A stretch of 64,000 nucleotides of DNA. Source: Hygrocybe punicea (Eukaryota > Basidiomycota > Agaricomycetes > Agaricales > Hygrophoraceae). Made by a program: the position numbers and the translations under genes. The notes beneath the pieces were generated by a model. It saw only the letters and a list, made by a program, of their open reading frames with translations. It did not search any database and was not told the origin of the DNA. The first letter of the stretch is position 1. Each line of letters opens with the position of its first letter. Location: positions 868,001-932,000 of the forward strand of contig OY744473.1 in assembly GCA_963556145.1 (NCBI GenBank), read 5' to 3'. This document shows, in pieces, positions 10,201 to 22,323 of this stretch.

Positions 10201-11853
10201 GACAGGCGAATATTTCAAAGCAGAAAACTGCACTGCAGAAACATGCGGTCATCGTCAAGACGCAGCAGAAGGAACTCCAGACGGCTACGCTAGAGCTTGG
10301 TGCGTTTCGGCCCTGTTGTATATATATGATGAACTCATGTGATTTTTTATTTTTATTTTTATTCTTTGGGGGGTGATATGATCGTAGAACAATTTGAAAA
10401 AGACATTGAAGGGTCGAACACGACGCGGGAAGAGGCCATGGCTGGAATTGCGAAGCTCCGCAAAGAGCTCGCAGTTCTTAACGAGCAACTCGGTAAAAAA
10501 GAGGTCTGTCTTTTTTACTCGGAGGCCTCAATCCTCACTTGTTTTTATTTTTTATTTTTCCTTTTTCGTTGTGCTGATCTTGGTTCCTCATCAACAAAAA
10601 ACAGGCGTCGCATGCCAAAGCAGACGGCAAACTGCAAGAAGAGCGGGCGACGTTGACGCGGTTTGATAATGAGCTCAAGGCGTTGGAGCGTGTGATCAAG
10701 GAGAAGAAGCAAGCTGTGGCGAATGCTGATCTGGAGCTGACCAAGTTGCAGCACGACGTGCAGGTGCTGGCGAAGGAGAAGACGGCTGCGGTGAACTTTG
10801 TGGCTAACCTGGAGAAGCAGTTTGAGTGGATTGTTGAGGAGAATGGGTATGTGTGTGTGTTTTGTATGTTGTGCGTGTGTGACCGTTTTTTTCTTCTTTC
10901 GTTGTTTGTTTGGGTGCCAAGATTGTTTGGGAAGCCAGGATCGCAGTATGACTTTGCGGCTTTGGATGTGGCTAGGCTGAAGGAGAAGGCAAAAGAACTG
11001 GAGGCCACCCAGAAGGGGATGAAGAAAAAGGTGAACCCCAAGGTCATCAACATGATCGACAGGTGTGTGTATTCCATGCTATGGGTTATGGATTATTTTT
11101 TGATCGTTATTGCCGTGGTATAACTTAGTGTGGAGAAGAGGGAGGTGACGTTGAGAAAGATGTTGGCTACGGTGATGAAAGACAAGGAGAAGATTGAGGA
11201 GACCATTGAGGAACTGGACCGGTACAAACGCGATGCTTTGCAGAAAACATGGGAAAAAGTCAATGGGTGAGTTTGTTTTCTTTGTGGAAAACGTCATCCA
11301 AGGTGCTGTTGACAAGTAACAAACAATGTAGAGATTTTGGTGGTATCTTTGCAGAGTTGCTACCTGGGAATTTTGCAAAACTGCAACCCCCTGAAGGACA
11401 AGATCTCATGCAGGGACTCGAGGTCAAGGTTCAGCTTGGCACTGTGTGGAAGCAGAGTTTGACGGAATTAAGTGGTGGACAACGGTCAGTGCTCGTGCCT
11501 CATTAAAGTTTGATTTTAACGCGCGGAATAATATCTCTAGATCACTCATCGCACTTTCCTTGATCATGGCACTCCTCCAATTCAAGCCGGCGCCCATGTA
11601 CATCCTCGATGAGATCGACGCAGCGCTGGACCTATCGCACACGCAGCACATCGGGCAGCTATTCCGGACGAGGTTCAAAGGATCACAGTTTATCGTGGTG
11701 TCGTTGAAGGAGGGGCTGTTTACGAACGCGAACGTGTTGTTCCGCGCGCGTTTCCGGGATGGGACGTCGATCGTGGAGCAGACTACTCAGCGGTCGGCGT
11801 CGGCGTTGTATGCGGAGGCGGAGAGGGAGGAGAGAAGGGGTCGGAAGGTGTAA
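7246..11853 (+). CDS. smc2: SMC2, core ATPase subunit of condensin (16 exons, 1206 aa)
   Basis: Exons: 7246-7273, 7320-7459, 7518-7667, 7714-7851, 7908-8477, 8530-9015, 9080-9370, 9432-9887, 9967-10131, 10206-10299, 10388-10503, 10605-10846, 10922-11062, 11129-11266, 11332-11484, 11541-11853. They join in frame without a stop. The protein starts [15 protein letters not shown] and has Walker A GLNGSGKS (about 32-39), a long coiled coil, the hinge (about 520-670, with [11 protein letters not shown] and TLSGG), a second coiled coil, the ABC signature LSGGQ (about 1098) and Walker [12 protein letters not shown] (about 1120). The length is the usual ~1200 aa. In the nucleus SMC2 pairs with SMC4 and uses ATP to compact mitotic chromosomes. 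It reads as intact. Transposon sequence ends 88 bp upstream of the start. Confidence 0.98.
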
Positions 11854-11920
11854 ATTTTGCATGCATATTATCCACGAGGTGGGCCGTATTTTTAAATAGA
11901 ACCATTAATAGTTGTATTCA

Positions 11921-12358
11921 TCATTGCAATAACATTGTAACGGCCATTGCGACGCAGGAAAGGGCGACGTATGGTGATAGGCGTTCTCCTACAGTGGGAA
12001 AAAAACATTGAGTTGGTATGCCGTTGACACCTGGAAGCAGACGGACCACTGACGGACCTAGTCGAGCAAACTTGAAGAAGACTCCAAGGATCCTGTATCT
12101 CGTCAGTTCTCCGGAAATAGTCTCGCACAAGGGAAAGGGCAAAGTAAAAGAAAACATAGGATGGGAACGTACCCATCTTTATTTCGGTCAATGAGACCAG
12201 GTGCAACGCCTCGCACGTACGTGCATGTGCATATCATGAGGAGAGTAATGAGAAGAAGCGATTGAAAGTTGAATAGCGCTGACTGGGAAATACAATACGG
12301 TTGAGTTTTGTTTGTGGAAGACCGGTACAATGTTGAGACGTTGCAAGGGTCTCACCAT
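11921..12358 (-). CDS. ksh1: KISH (TMEM167-type) small secretory-pathway membrane protein, 71 aa, 4 exons
   Basis: Reading the minus strand, exons 12358-12356, 12282-12173, 12092-12058 and 11988-11921 join to a 71-residue protein with the KISH family pattern: [40 protein letters not shown], then a hydrophobic tail. KISH proteins are about 72 aa with an N-terminal and a C-terminal membrane segment, and act in the early secretory pathway at the Golgi. Introns are 73, 80 and 69 bp with GT...AG ends. The first coding exon is the ATG alone, spliced directly to the serine codon. The stop is TGA, so this genome does use TGA as a stop. The gene is tail-to-tail with smc2 (67 bp between stops) and head-to-head with the OPT gene. 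Confidence 0.93.
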
Positions 12359-12974
12359 TGTTGTGTTTACTTGCACCTTGCCCTTCTTTTTTTGTCCCTG
12401 GTCTGGAAATTTGGGTGTCGAGGCGACCGACGTGGCTTGCGGGAGGACTAGTCACGCGTCACGCAAAAGTTTGGTTTGTGATTCTTCTGGCGAACTTGTC
12501 AAATTGTCGTCGAACTGAGGTGTGCTGGCCGTCGCTTCGCTTTCGCTATAATATCGCATCAGATCCACAGGACAGTCTCAACCAGGGGCGTACCAGCCTG
12601 AACAAAACTTTCCGTTTTCTACCGACTGTGTCGTTGGCTGTTGTTTGAACGCCTTCATTATCTCGCTCTACATGTGTGGTCGTTGAAAGCTTTTTTTATC
12701 AATAATCTTTCGATACCCATGCAATCGCCAAGGTCAGATTCATTACAACATACCGGAGGATGGTGGAGGCAGGCTCGCTGATCCTTGGATACGTATAATC
12801 AAATCTCCGTAAGTATCATATGCTACCTTTGTAGGCAACCAGTTATTTTGGTTGTTAGGTATCACGCTGATCGCACATGGGTCTGGTCATTGGCCCATCT
12901 TATCATGGGTTGATCCCGTACAAGAGGACTTCGTCTGGTTTGTGACTTGTTACAACTCCCCTCTTTGTTTCGCC
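12359..12974. promoter_or_regulatory. Divergent intergenic region between KISH and the OPT transporter
   Basis: 616 bp lie between the KISH start codon (minus strand) and the proposed OPT start (plus strand), so both promoters must be here. No clear TATA box or repeated operator is seen. No other gene recognised. Confidence 0.5.
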
Positions 12975-15900
12975 ATGTCTCGCATCAGTTCCCTCGCTGG
13001 TGAGAAAGGCGGACAGTTCTTGTGTATGTAGAAACTTTCCTTTGGTGTCGCTGCGTTGACAAATCTGTTTTACCAGCCATGGAATCCGCAACCTTTGAGT
13101 TCGATGATCCTAATCTCGACAAGGGAATGCTGTCCTTACCTGGTACGGATACTTGCTCTCGAGGTTGGCCATTGGTGTTTAAACTTCATAGAGGACGACT
13201 CTCCCTACCCGGAAGTTCGTTCTGCAGTATCCAATACGGATGACCCTGAGATACCTTCGTCCACACTTCGCGCTTGGTTCCTTGGTATTCAGAGCCTTGT
13301 TTTTTTCATTATTTGGACTCTTAATTAACTCAATATTTCAGGTATTATTTGGGCTATTATACTTCCTGTACGCTACTCCGTTCTATCATATGAAGTGATA
13401 TTCACACTCTGCTGCGTGCAGGGCTTGAACCAGTTCTTCTTCTTCCGATATCCAGCTATTGGGATTGGCGGTGTAATTAATTATTACAGGTTTCTCCCCA
13501 CCAGCGGTCTTACTAATGCATCCGTTTAGGTTGTGGCACAGCTCCTCTCGTTCCCTATGGGCCACTTCATGGCACGAGTGGTCCCAAATGTCAAAGTTTT
13601 CGGCGTCTCACTGAATCCTGGACCATTCACCATCAAGGAGCATGTATTGATTACCATCATGGCAAGCGTAGGCGCCAACTCTGCTTACGCTGTAAGCATC
13701 TAGCCCAATACCACTTGTCTCGCATTTTATGACCGTCATTCCAGACGGATATTGTGGCCGTGCAACGGGTGTACTACAACCAGAACTATAACTTTGGCTG
13801 TTAGTCCGAGATTGTCTCCAGATCCGATCGGTTTGCTGATGTCTCTGTCACTCAGACCAATGGATGATGGTCATGTCCACTCAACTTATCGGGTTCTCAA
13901 TTGGCGGTATTGCACGGCGCTTCCTTGTACAACCACCCTCCATGAGTAAGTTTCAAATTTGAGAATTCCCATGTAAAAGCATCTAACGCAACCTCAAGTA
14001 TGGCCGGCCAATCTCGTGAATTGTGCCCTCTTCAATACGCTTCATGCCCAACAATACGCCGGTATCGGAAACCGTGGTGGTATCAGTCGTGAAAGGTTCT
14101 TCTATTATGCCTTAACAGCCTCCGCCGTCTGGTGTAAGTCACCTCCTGTAATCAGGATCTTGTGATGTAGAAGGTTGTTTTGCAGATATCGTTCCCGGAT
14201 ACCTCTTCCAAGCCCTCAGTTATTTCTCTTGGGTCTGCTGGATAGTCCCCAACAATGTTGTAAGTCTGTTGAGTAATGTCACCAGCCCATTTCTCATCTA
14301 TCGACTTCTAGGTTATAAACCAGCTGTTTGGGTGAGTTACTTGCTATTCACTACCGTTGTTAGTCCCTACCGATCGTTGTATTTCAGTTATCAGCACGGA
14401 ATGGTGCGTTTTCTGTTTCTGCTGGGTAAACAAACACTCATCGTTACCGTATTAGGGCATGAGGTAAGCAGCGATGTTGACAGGGTTCCGAACCTTCTGA
14501 TCCTTTTATTCCCAAGTTTAATTACTTTCGATTGGGCGCAAGTCGCTTACAATGGAAGCCCTCTCGCTACCCCGTGGTGGGCTCTCGCGAACATTACTGC
14601 CGGATTTCTGTTCTTCTACTGCAAGTGATACCGCCGAATTTCGTGGGTTCTGGCGCTGACCCTGTTGTCTCCATAGGGTTCATTACGCCTCTGCTTTATG
14701 TATGTGTAAGCCGGTTTGAATATGATTAATTACCCTCAACATTTCCTCTTTAGTATACCAACACGTGGAGTGCGAAATATATGCCGTGAGTCCCGTTTTT
14801 CCCAGACTGACCACTGACACAAAGATGTCGCGACCAGCATTTCTTCTCGCGGGTCTTTCGACAACACCGGTTCGCGTTACAATGTCAGCATGATCCTCAA
14901 TGCAGATACTACTTTCAACCATACAGCGTACAAAGCATATAGTCCTATCTTTTTGTCGTATGTCCCTTCATTGTATTAGGTCTATCCACCTTTGATTTGC
15001 TATTCGAAATAGAACAACCTTTGCTCTCTCTTACGGTCTCTCGTTTGCCTCTATCACAGCAATCCTTACCCACGCCTGCCTCTACTTCCGCAAACAAATC
15101 TGGGTGCAATGCCGCCGCTCCATCGGGGAACAGCTGGATATCCATGCTCGTTTAATGTCGAGGTATCCTCAAGTCCCTGATTGGTGGTATGCGATGATCT
15201 TCGGTGAGATTTTGGTGTTTGTTCTGTATTTATTCACTGAGATCCGACAGTGACCATGTTCGTCTTTGGCATTGTCTCAATTGAGGTTTGGCATACCCAG
15301 CTCCCCGTCTGGGCATTTGTTCTGGCGTTGGCTATCTGTAAGAAAATATTAATCCAGGAAAACTCACGAAACACTTACAATTGATACAGCCTTCATCTAC
15401 ACCATTCCAGTCGGAATGATTCGGGCCATCACGAACCAGCAAGTGGGTCTCAAGTCAGCATCACAGGTTGTTGAGTCATCAAAGCGGATGCTGATAATAT
15501 TTCCAGCGTCATCACGGAGTTGATGATCGGCTACATGCTTCCAGGCCGGCCCATTGCGATGATGATGTTCAAGACCTGGGGATTCATTACCATGTTCCAG
15601 GCTCTGGGCTTCATATCCGATTTAAAGATGGGCCTCTACATGAAGATTCCTCCTCGCGCCATGTTCTGGTCTCAGATTATCGCCACCATAATCGCTGGCA
15701 GCGTCCAACTCGGTGTTCAGTCTTGGATGTTCTCCAATATTTCTGATATCTGTAGCCCCACACAAGAACGAGGATTCATCTGTCCAAGCACGGAGACCTT
15801 CGGAACTGCTTCTATTATTTGGGGTGTCATCGGGCCGGGCCTTGTGTTCTCCAAGGGACAGATATACTATCGTGAGCCTTCATTACGCGTTGAAATTCCT

Positions 15901-16606
15901 TTCGCTGCTGACCCTCGATTGATTGTTATTCAGCACTTACTTTCTTCTTCCTCGTCGGCGTTATCGGTCCCTTGATTACATACCTTCTGTCTCTGATATG
16001 GCCCCACAGTTGGCTTAGGTACCTCAAGTAAGTCTCATACGCGGCAGAATACTGCCGAAGACTCATGGGCACTTGTAGTTTCCCAGTCATCTTCTCCGGA
16101 CTTAGTACCATCCCTCCTGCCAGCGCAGTCAACTATGTCCCGTGGGCCATCGTGGGTTTCATCTTCCAGTACGTCATCCGCAGACGTCATTTTTCGTGGT
16201 GGGCCAAATACAATTGTGAGTTACCACTTATTAAAATCATTTGCCCCTCGTCCCCTGTTGATCCATTGTTTATTTCTCCTCAGACGTGCTTTCGGCTGCT
16301 TTGGATTCTGGCGTGGCTGTATCTGCTGTTCTGATCTTCTTCTGGTTCATCTCTCTTTTTCTGCTCTGGCTTGGGGTTCTGATCTGATCTGCTATTTCCA
16401 TGTTCAGCCTTCAATACCCGAAAAATGGCAACATTGGCTTGAGCGTCCAGTCATGGTGGGGTAACACCGTTTTCAACAATAATGCGGATGGTTTGGGTAC
16501 ACCCATGCGTACCGTCGCCGCGGGCCAGACCTTTGGGTACGTCGCTTGAATATAGGTTTTTTTTTTCGCGTGTCTGACGTTGCGATTCAGCCCGACCTCG
16601 TGGTAG
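12975..16606 (+). CDS. OPT-family oligopeptide transporter (26 exons, 747 aa)
   Basis: Twenty-six exons join in frame, from ATG 12975 (or ATG 13079 if the first exon is wrong) to TAG 16604-16606. Fungal OPT signatures appear in order: SPYPEVR, LNPGPFTIKEH, ATDIVAVQRVYYNQ, QYAGIGNRGGISRERFF, SYFSWVCWIVPNN, QLFGYQHGMGMS, TFDWAQ, IPVGMIRAITNQQVGLN, GYMLPGRPIAMMMFKTWG, CSPTQ, YPKNGNIGL. These are plasma-membrane proton-coupled importers of small peptides, some acting on glutathione or metal chelates; the substrate cannot be read here. Exons 11-13 are tiny: 14312-14331, 14388-14403 and 14456-14463 (20, 16, 8 nt). Intron 14621-14676 starts GC and ends AG. The last exon (16591-16606) adds only the final residues. 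No break was found. Confidence 0.95.
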
Positions 16607-17131
16607 GCGGGACTTGCCCGAATTCAATTGAGCCGTCAAGGACGGTAGATCTGGGGGTCGATATTTCAATTGTGCCGCGATCACTACGCAGTGACGCTCA
16701 CTTGGATATCCCATATAATGCAATTAAAGCCTCTTTGTACTGTTACGGTGTGAACTGAACTGCATCACACGGTCGGTAGGTGAGAGTATCATTGGGCTGA
16801 AACATTTTGTGGACTAGAGCGGAGAGCGAGGGACAAAAATATCTTCAACGGAGGCATTAGTTGTCCCTGATGACCCTAACCCTAATCTAGTTCTTGGAGA
16901 ACAATTCCGTCATTTGAATAACACGTTTGTCATTCTCAGCGCCAAATCTGACAGGCAAAACATTGAGCGCAGTATTTCTCCCACCAGGAACGGCCACTTT
17001 CCTGCCACTCTCCAGGATTTTGAGGGACGCCTCCGATTTCTGGATTGGCTGACCGATCAGCGTCCGCCAAATTCAATTGCCCACAGGGTAATAAAAAGCC
17101 ACTTGGCAACCACGGCCGTGATATCCTCACC
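16607..17131. promoter_or_regulatory. Intergenic, upstream region of the glycosidase gene
   Basis: 525 bp between the OPT stop and the next start. A short telomere-like run (two CCCTAA units near 16873) is present, too short to mean much. No gene seen. Confidence 0.4.
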
Positions 17132-18870
17132 ATGATACCGCCACTACTCCTACCATTTATCCTTGCACTCGCCGTCATCCCCTACATCTCCTCACAAAAG
17201 TTAACATCCACTCAAGTTGTTGCAGTGAAAGACCGGCTAGCAGAGGCTGCGCAGGCGAGGTGTGTTTTTCAAATAGTGACCGACAAGGAAATCCATGCGT
17301 TGGTTCTCTGAAATGCCTCTGTGACAATATTAATGGTCCCCGCTTCATATTCCATCGGCCTCTTGAATGTCGCGAATTCATTTGCGATGACGCCGCGGCT
17401 GGGCCGAGGCCTCCATGCTGGCGGTGTGGGCCTCTCGATTTTTTGAAGCGGGGTCATGTGGATTGCGCCTTTTGACTCTACCGCCATTTCCTACTCTTGA
17501 AGAAACTAACCTGTGCCCAATATTGTGCAGCTGGGAACTCGGTACTCGCGCCCAAGCGCTTCTCGAACTCGATGCCCCTTCCTACTCCGTCTTCTCCCGC
17601 AATTCTCTCCCTCCTCCCTCAACAATCCCCTCCAGCGTCGTAGGTCCGATTGCACCCGTCCTCTCCATCGCCAACGCGATAGTAGGCAACAGATCCACGG
17701 CAAATGGCGGCGTCTCTGGCCCACAGCCACTGATCCCTGATGGTAGTGCGGCGGACCCGGCATCTAATGGCGTCGCTGTGCTACTAGCGAACTGGACTGG
17801 CCAAAACAATGTTGATCACTTGGATTTTGGAGCGGCCGCAACGGATCAATTAAATTATTTGTATCAAGTCGTCCCGAAAACGTCGGATGGTGCGATTTCG
17901 CATCGTGTTTCCGAAGTCCAGTTGTGGTAAGCTTCCTCAAACGTTTTTAGCATGCTTTTTGACTTGAAATCGCTATGGGCCATGTTTTCAGGAGTGACTT
18001 TGTTTACATGGCGCCGCCATTTCTGGCATACTATGGCGTCGTGACGCGGGATCGCGATAAGCTGGTAGACGCGTACAACCAAATCAGCTTGTACAGGAAC
18101 TACCTTAGGGACCCAGACGCGAACAACTTGTGGAAGCATGTCGTACTAGGAGCGTGGAACGATGAGGGGCATTGGTCTACTGGTATGTTGTTCTCGCTTA
18201 CACTATGAAGACTATATTCAAAGCGTTTCGGACCGCGGTAGGAAACGGATGGGCTGCTGCAGGCATACTCCGCGTGCTCGCGACGATCCAACGATCCGAA
18301 TTCGCCAAGACACTGCAGAAGCAACAGGTAGATCTCGCGAACTGGGTGCAGGAAATCCATGCCGGCATCTATCCGTATTTGGTAACGCCGACCTTCTCTT
18401 GCTACCTTGACGAACGTTTACGTTAGTCATCCTGACTCATCCAGGACAACAACAACCAACTGTTCCACAATTACGCTGACAACAGTTCCACCTTCTACGA
18501 TGCATCATCCACGGCGCTGTTGGCCAGCACAGTATACCGGATCTCCGTTCTCTGGGGGGACCATTCGCACATCGCGTTTGCCGAAGCTTCACGCAAAGCG
18601 ATCAGCCTGACCAACTCGTCGTCGGGAGGTGGTACGCAGCACATCACAGCGGACGGGTGGCTAACCCCCGTTGTGAACCCACACCAGTTCGGCTCTGAGG
18701 GGAGTAACAGCGCGGAGGGACAGGCGTTTTTGCTGGAGATGCAGGCAGCTTGGAGAGACTGGGTAGCAGCGGGATCTACGGGGGTAAGTGGGGGTGGGAT
18801 GGTTGGCGGCAAGGCGGAGATGAGGTTGATGGTACCAATGGCAGTTGGGGCTGCTGTTATGTTATCTTAA
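17132..18870 (+). CDS. Secreted six-hairpin glycoside hydrolase (GH88/GH105-like), likely GPI-anchored, 426 aa
   Basis: Exons 17132-17259, 17531-17926, 17992-18182, 18242-18381 and 18445-18870 join in frame. The protein has a signal peptide (MIPPLLLPFILALAVIPYISS), SWELGTRAQALLELD, DFVYMAPPFLAYYG, GHWSTGNGWAAAG, and a C-terminal small-residue stretch plus hydrophobic tail typical of GPI attachment. The WSTGNGWAA block is the hallmark of the unsaturated glucuronyl/rhamnogalacturonyl hydrolase fold. Such enzymes cut unsaturated uronic acid from pectin fragments made by lyases; the exact substrate is not readable here. The first intron is long (271 bp) against about 60 bp for the others. It lies downstream of the OPT gene on the same strand; a functional link is only a guess. 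Confidence 0.85.
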
Positions 18871-19091
18871 TGGCAAGTTGGGCTTGAGGTTGTCATTCGA
18901 AATCTGGATGCTTATTCCTATAACTACTATCATTACCCCACACATTGGACAGACCCACCCTCCGGCCACTTCAAATTTCTCACTCAATTTTAGCTCAATC
19001 CTGAGACAAGACATACATATAATACATCATATTATTATTTTGATGTGTCACTTGTAGTGGTTCACAATAACAGAATACTGGGTTGCAGATG

Positions 19092-20640
19092 TCAACGCTC
19101 CAATGAGATATGTACATGGTCTCCAACATTAGGAAGGTCAAGAAGAGTCTGTACTCGTTGAACCCGGTCGATGGGGTCAAACATTTCCGTACGACCAGCA
19201 TATGAAATGTCGCGAGGGACAAGGCTATCGTCACCTTTCGCGACAGCAAATGATTTCAGATGTAATTCAGGTGGACTCGAATGAGGCAGAAATAGGCAAA
19301 ATCGGCAGATGGTAGAATGAGTAGCACTCGAGCACTCGAAAGGCGCCGAGACAATATAGACCCAGATTGTGGACCAGTCTTCACACAGAGGGAAGTTATA
19401 GGCTGCCAAGTGACGACTTCGAGGAGGATGTGGATGTGAAGGGATTTTGAGAATCTCCGACAAAAGCGTTGGGATATCCTTTGTCGAATCAGTGTCATAA
19501 GGCTCGAAGGTATCAACTGGAGACCGATACTCGACTAGAGATTGGATGGCCCAGACATGCATATGGCGTTTACCAGGTATTTGACTCAGTTCGATGGCTG
19601 TGGAGAAAAAGGCGATGTCGCATATGACCTGCAGAAATCAATGAAACCAATATGGACCACTCCACAAGGCTTGGCGCACCGCGAAGGACAAAAAGATACT
19701 TGATTGGGTCTTCCAGTCAAATAGAAGGTAAGGTGCATACTTAAAGCGGCGATGTTACCACAAATCTTCGAATGAATAAAGGGATTGTCGTAATCAGTAT
19801 CAGGTGCGCGTGTATAGAGAAGCAGACGGGAAGTTTCTGTAAGCAAATCCAAGCGTGCAATCTCCGCAACACCAACTCACACCATGGTGATAAACAATAA
19901 AGACTTTGTCGAAATGATGACAACACGCACTTCTTACGCAGCCTCGGATTGCCCGAGGTGCGGCGGTGCGCAAACCCATCACGGTGACAGCTGCCCGGCC
20001 GCCATCGACAACTTCGGCTGCAAATGCCAGTCCGTTGAGGCTGATGCTTCCATATGAGCCTATTTTCCACCACATTCCAACATTCCAGGATGTATTGGTT
20101 GTTGAAAAAGACATCATGCCCACCCTGAAGCAATTTAGGCTCGTTTTCCGAGCTCAAGACTGACTGGCCAGCGAGTATGTTGGGAAGGAAGATGTGTTGA
20201 CGAGACACAACGGGTCGAAAGGGATGTGCAGGCGACCACGTTTGAGGGCCATACACCGCCCTCTTAGCCAATTCGATAAGATCTTTGTTGAAAACTCGTG
20301 GAGAGGTGGTTCCCCGGCAATCGGTCGAGAAACAAGCGTGCCTCGAGGTCTGTAATTAGGGCCAGCCAGACTTGTTTGTCGAAGGCGAGACAGCTCAGGA
20401 ATCTGCAAGTCTGAAGCCTGCCTCATCAAGGTGTATTGGACGCAACGCAACGACCTACCCGGCTGCGCCGGAGATACCGCAGAAGCATAGAATCCTCAAC
20501 CAAACAGACCCAGCGAGATGCTGCCAGTTTAGTAAGTTCACAGAGAGTATCTGCACGACAGAAAGAGGAGACCAGTCTGAGCCGAGAATGATAATGAGAT
20601 TTCGCCCCTCGAGATCCACTCAAAGGTTGGCGGAAGATGA
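19092..20640 (-). pseudogene. Decayed F-box-type protein gene of the large agaric family
   Basis: On the minus strand several blocks match the C-terminal architecture of the large F-box family of agarics: TCRFLSCLAFDKQVWLALI (near 20400), ELAKRAVYGPQTWS, GGHDVFFNNQYILECWNVV, AAEVVDGGRAAVTVMGLRT, LLLYTRAPDTDYDNPF, and a final exon with SLVPRDISYAGRTEMFDP. Such proteins are thought to bind SKP1 through an N-terminal F-box and recruit targets for ubiquitination. The blocks lie in different frames without plausible introns: a shift near 20050 in WKHQP and a TGA near 19880 inside ITMV-VGVAEIARL. No clear F-box is seen upstream. It is therefore called a pseudogene, although a complex splice model cannot be excluded by eye. 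Confidence 0.6.
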
Positions 20641-22223
20641 GTGCAGAACAAGCATAACTTCATCACAGTAATCGTCAAAACAGTGCATCTAGACGAGTAG
20701 AAAAACCTTTATTGACTTCGTACCAATGATATGCGGCCCAAGGGAAATGGTCTATCAGGCTTACTACAAAATATATCCTCCTCGACGCCAATCATCTGTG
20801 GGATCAACAAGTTACATACCGGCACCTTGAGAAAAAGTACGCCTGATTCTTGATCTGTAGAAAGAGACATCAGTGAATGCATGTTGAAGTAAGTTGGTGC
20901 AGTCACTTACATCGGAAGGAGTTCTAGCTATATATGACCAATCAGTCGCGCCAGCAAGGACCATTCCCACCGTGAGCTACATAGGTCAAACAGGATTGTT
21001 ATAACAGTGGCCTTGAAGCATGGGTACAATAATAAACGGCACATCACACTTGCTGCAGAAGTAAAGCATGTAAGCACATGACAGAAGTTGTTGAATAACA
21101 TACACTGGGTGTTGGGAAGACATACGGGCAATGAGAGTTTCAGCTCCATTACGAGCTTACTCTCCCGGCGTTCGTCACCACGGGTACACGGAAAATCGGG
21201 GCATAAGTACCTTGATATTTCTTTCTATGCCACCACGAGTCCGCAATGACTGCAGAGGTAGGGAAATCGATCTTACCAGAAACTACCATGGACATGAGAG
21301 TGTACAGTTGGTGAGCTCACGCTGCTCTCCCCCCCCCCCCCCCCCCGGGGAGACCAACGACTGCTCATTGAGGCGTGATCACAAGTCTCCGACGTAGGCA
21401 ACAACATATGGGGGACTCAACTCCAAGACCTTTTTGCAGCCCGGTCTCAGGCTCGTGCAAGAGCATAACATTAGAAAAGTCGGAGAGAGCAAGCTCACAC
21501 CTGGTAGCTGGTGAATTGCATTCCATCGGGGCCATCGTTGTGAATTTCGTTTGTCTCGTTTGGGCTAAGTCTGGCTAGGTGTCCCGCCATAAAGGGATCG
21601 GCCTGGATTGGACACATTGACTTGCGATTAGGTATTACTATGTCGCAGACTTTGCGTTGTGCAGAAATGGACCAAATGGTACTTTTGGCTGGCTGGATTG
21701 AATGGGAAGTGGCATAGCATAAATGGCCGACTTGTAGACAAATGCGTGGTGTTCGCATCCGTGATGATTAGGTAGTCCTGATTTCAATGCCAGGTACATA
21801 ATTTTGGATGGTTATTGAGTTCTCAAGAACGTGGGAAAGAGGTCGTACGAGTCATCCAGGGTGAGGAGTCGATCCGAACATTAATATATTGAAGAACCAG
21901 CTTGGGGCCGGCGAATTCAAGACAGTGCTGATCTTACACTTGCTTTGGCTTGAGTTGAAGGCATTCATTAATATTGTTGCAAATTCTTTATCTCCAGTGT
22001 GATATCTAAAAAGGTAGGGCCTGTGGGCCTGGCTCGGCCAGGAGGCTTGGGTCCGGCTCAGGGACCTGAGAGGGAGGACTATCTGGTGTATAATTGCTGG
22101 AGCGTGATTTATCACGAGCCGGACCCCAGGAGAGGTGGGGATATGGGTGGAATCTCTTGGTTGCTTTGGCTTGAGTCGGAGGCATTCATTAATATTGTGG
22201 CAAAAAGTTCGACACAAACTTAC
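20641..22223 (-). other. Unresolved minus-strand coding traces
   Basis: Some minus-strand stretches look protein-like, for example ADPFMAGHLARLSPNE near 21590 and CDVPFIIVPMLQGHCYNNP near 21040. I could not join them into a gene or name a family. A run of 18 C (21329-21346) and a 43-bp direct duplication (about 21945-21988 and 22164-22207) interrupt the stretch. They may be exons of the gene starting at 22323, decayed or mis-assembled. Confidence 0.25.
21329..21346. repeat. Homopolymer run of 18 C
   Basis: C18 followed by G4. Runs of this length are prone to slippage and to sequencing error, so frames across it cannot be trusted. Confidence 0.9.
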
Positions 22224-22323
22224 CCCGGACGTCTTTGCCACGTTCGACTAGCACATGTGGATAAGGCAGAGCGAGAGAAAGAGTGAGAAGCCATGCGAGA
22301 GAAAGCAACAAATAGAGATGCAT
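22224..22323 (-). CDS. Putative first exon of a secreted-protein gene
   Basis: ATG at 22323 (minus strand) opens a textbook signal peptide (MHLYLLLSLAWLLTLSLALP) followed by YPHVLVERGKDV, and the exon ends at a GTAAGT donor. The rest of the gene is not resolved; the downstream traces listed for 20641-22223 could belong to it. The function is unknown. Confidence 0.35.

Noticed and set aside
16873..16890. Interstitial telomeric repeat
   Set aside because: Only two CCCTAA units; expected by chance.
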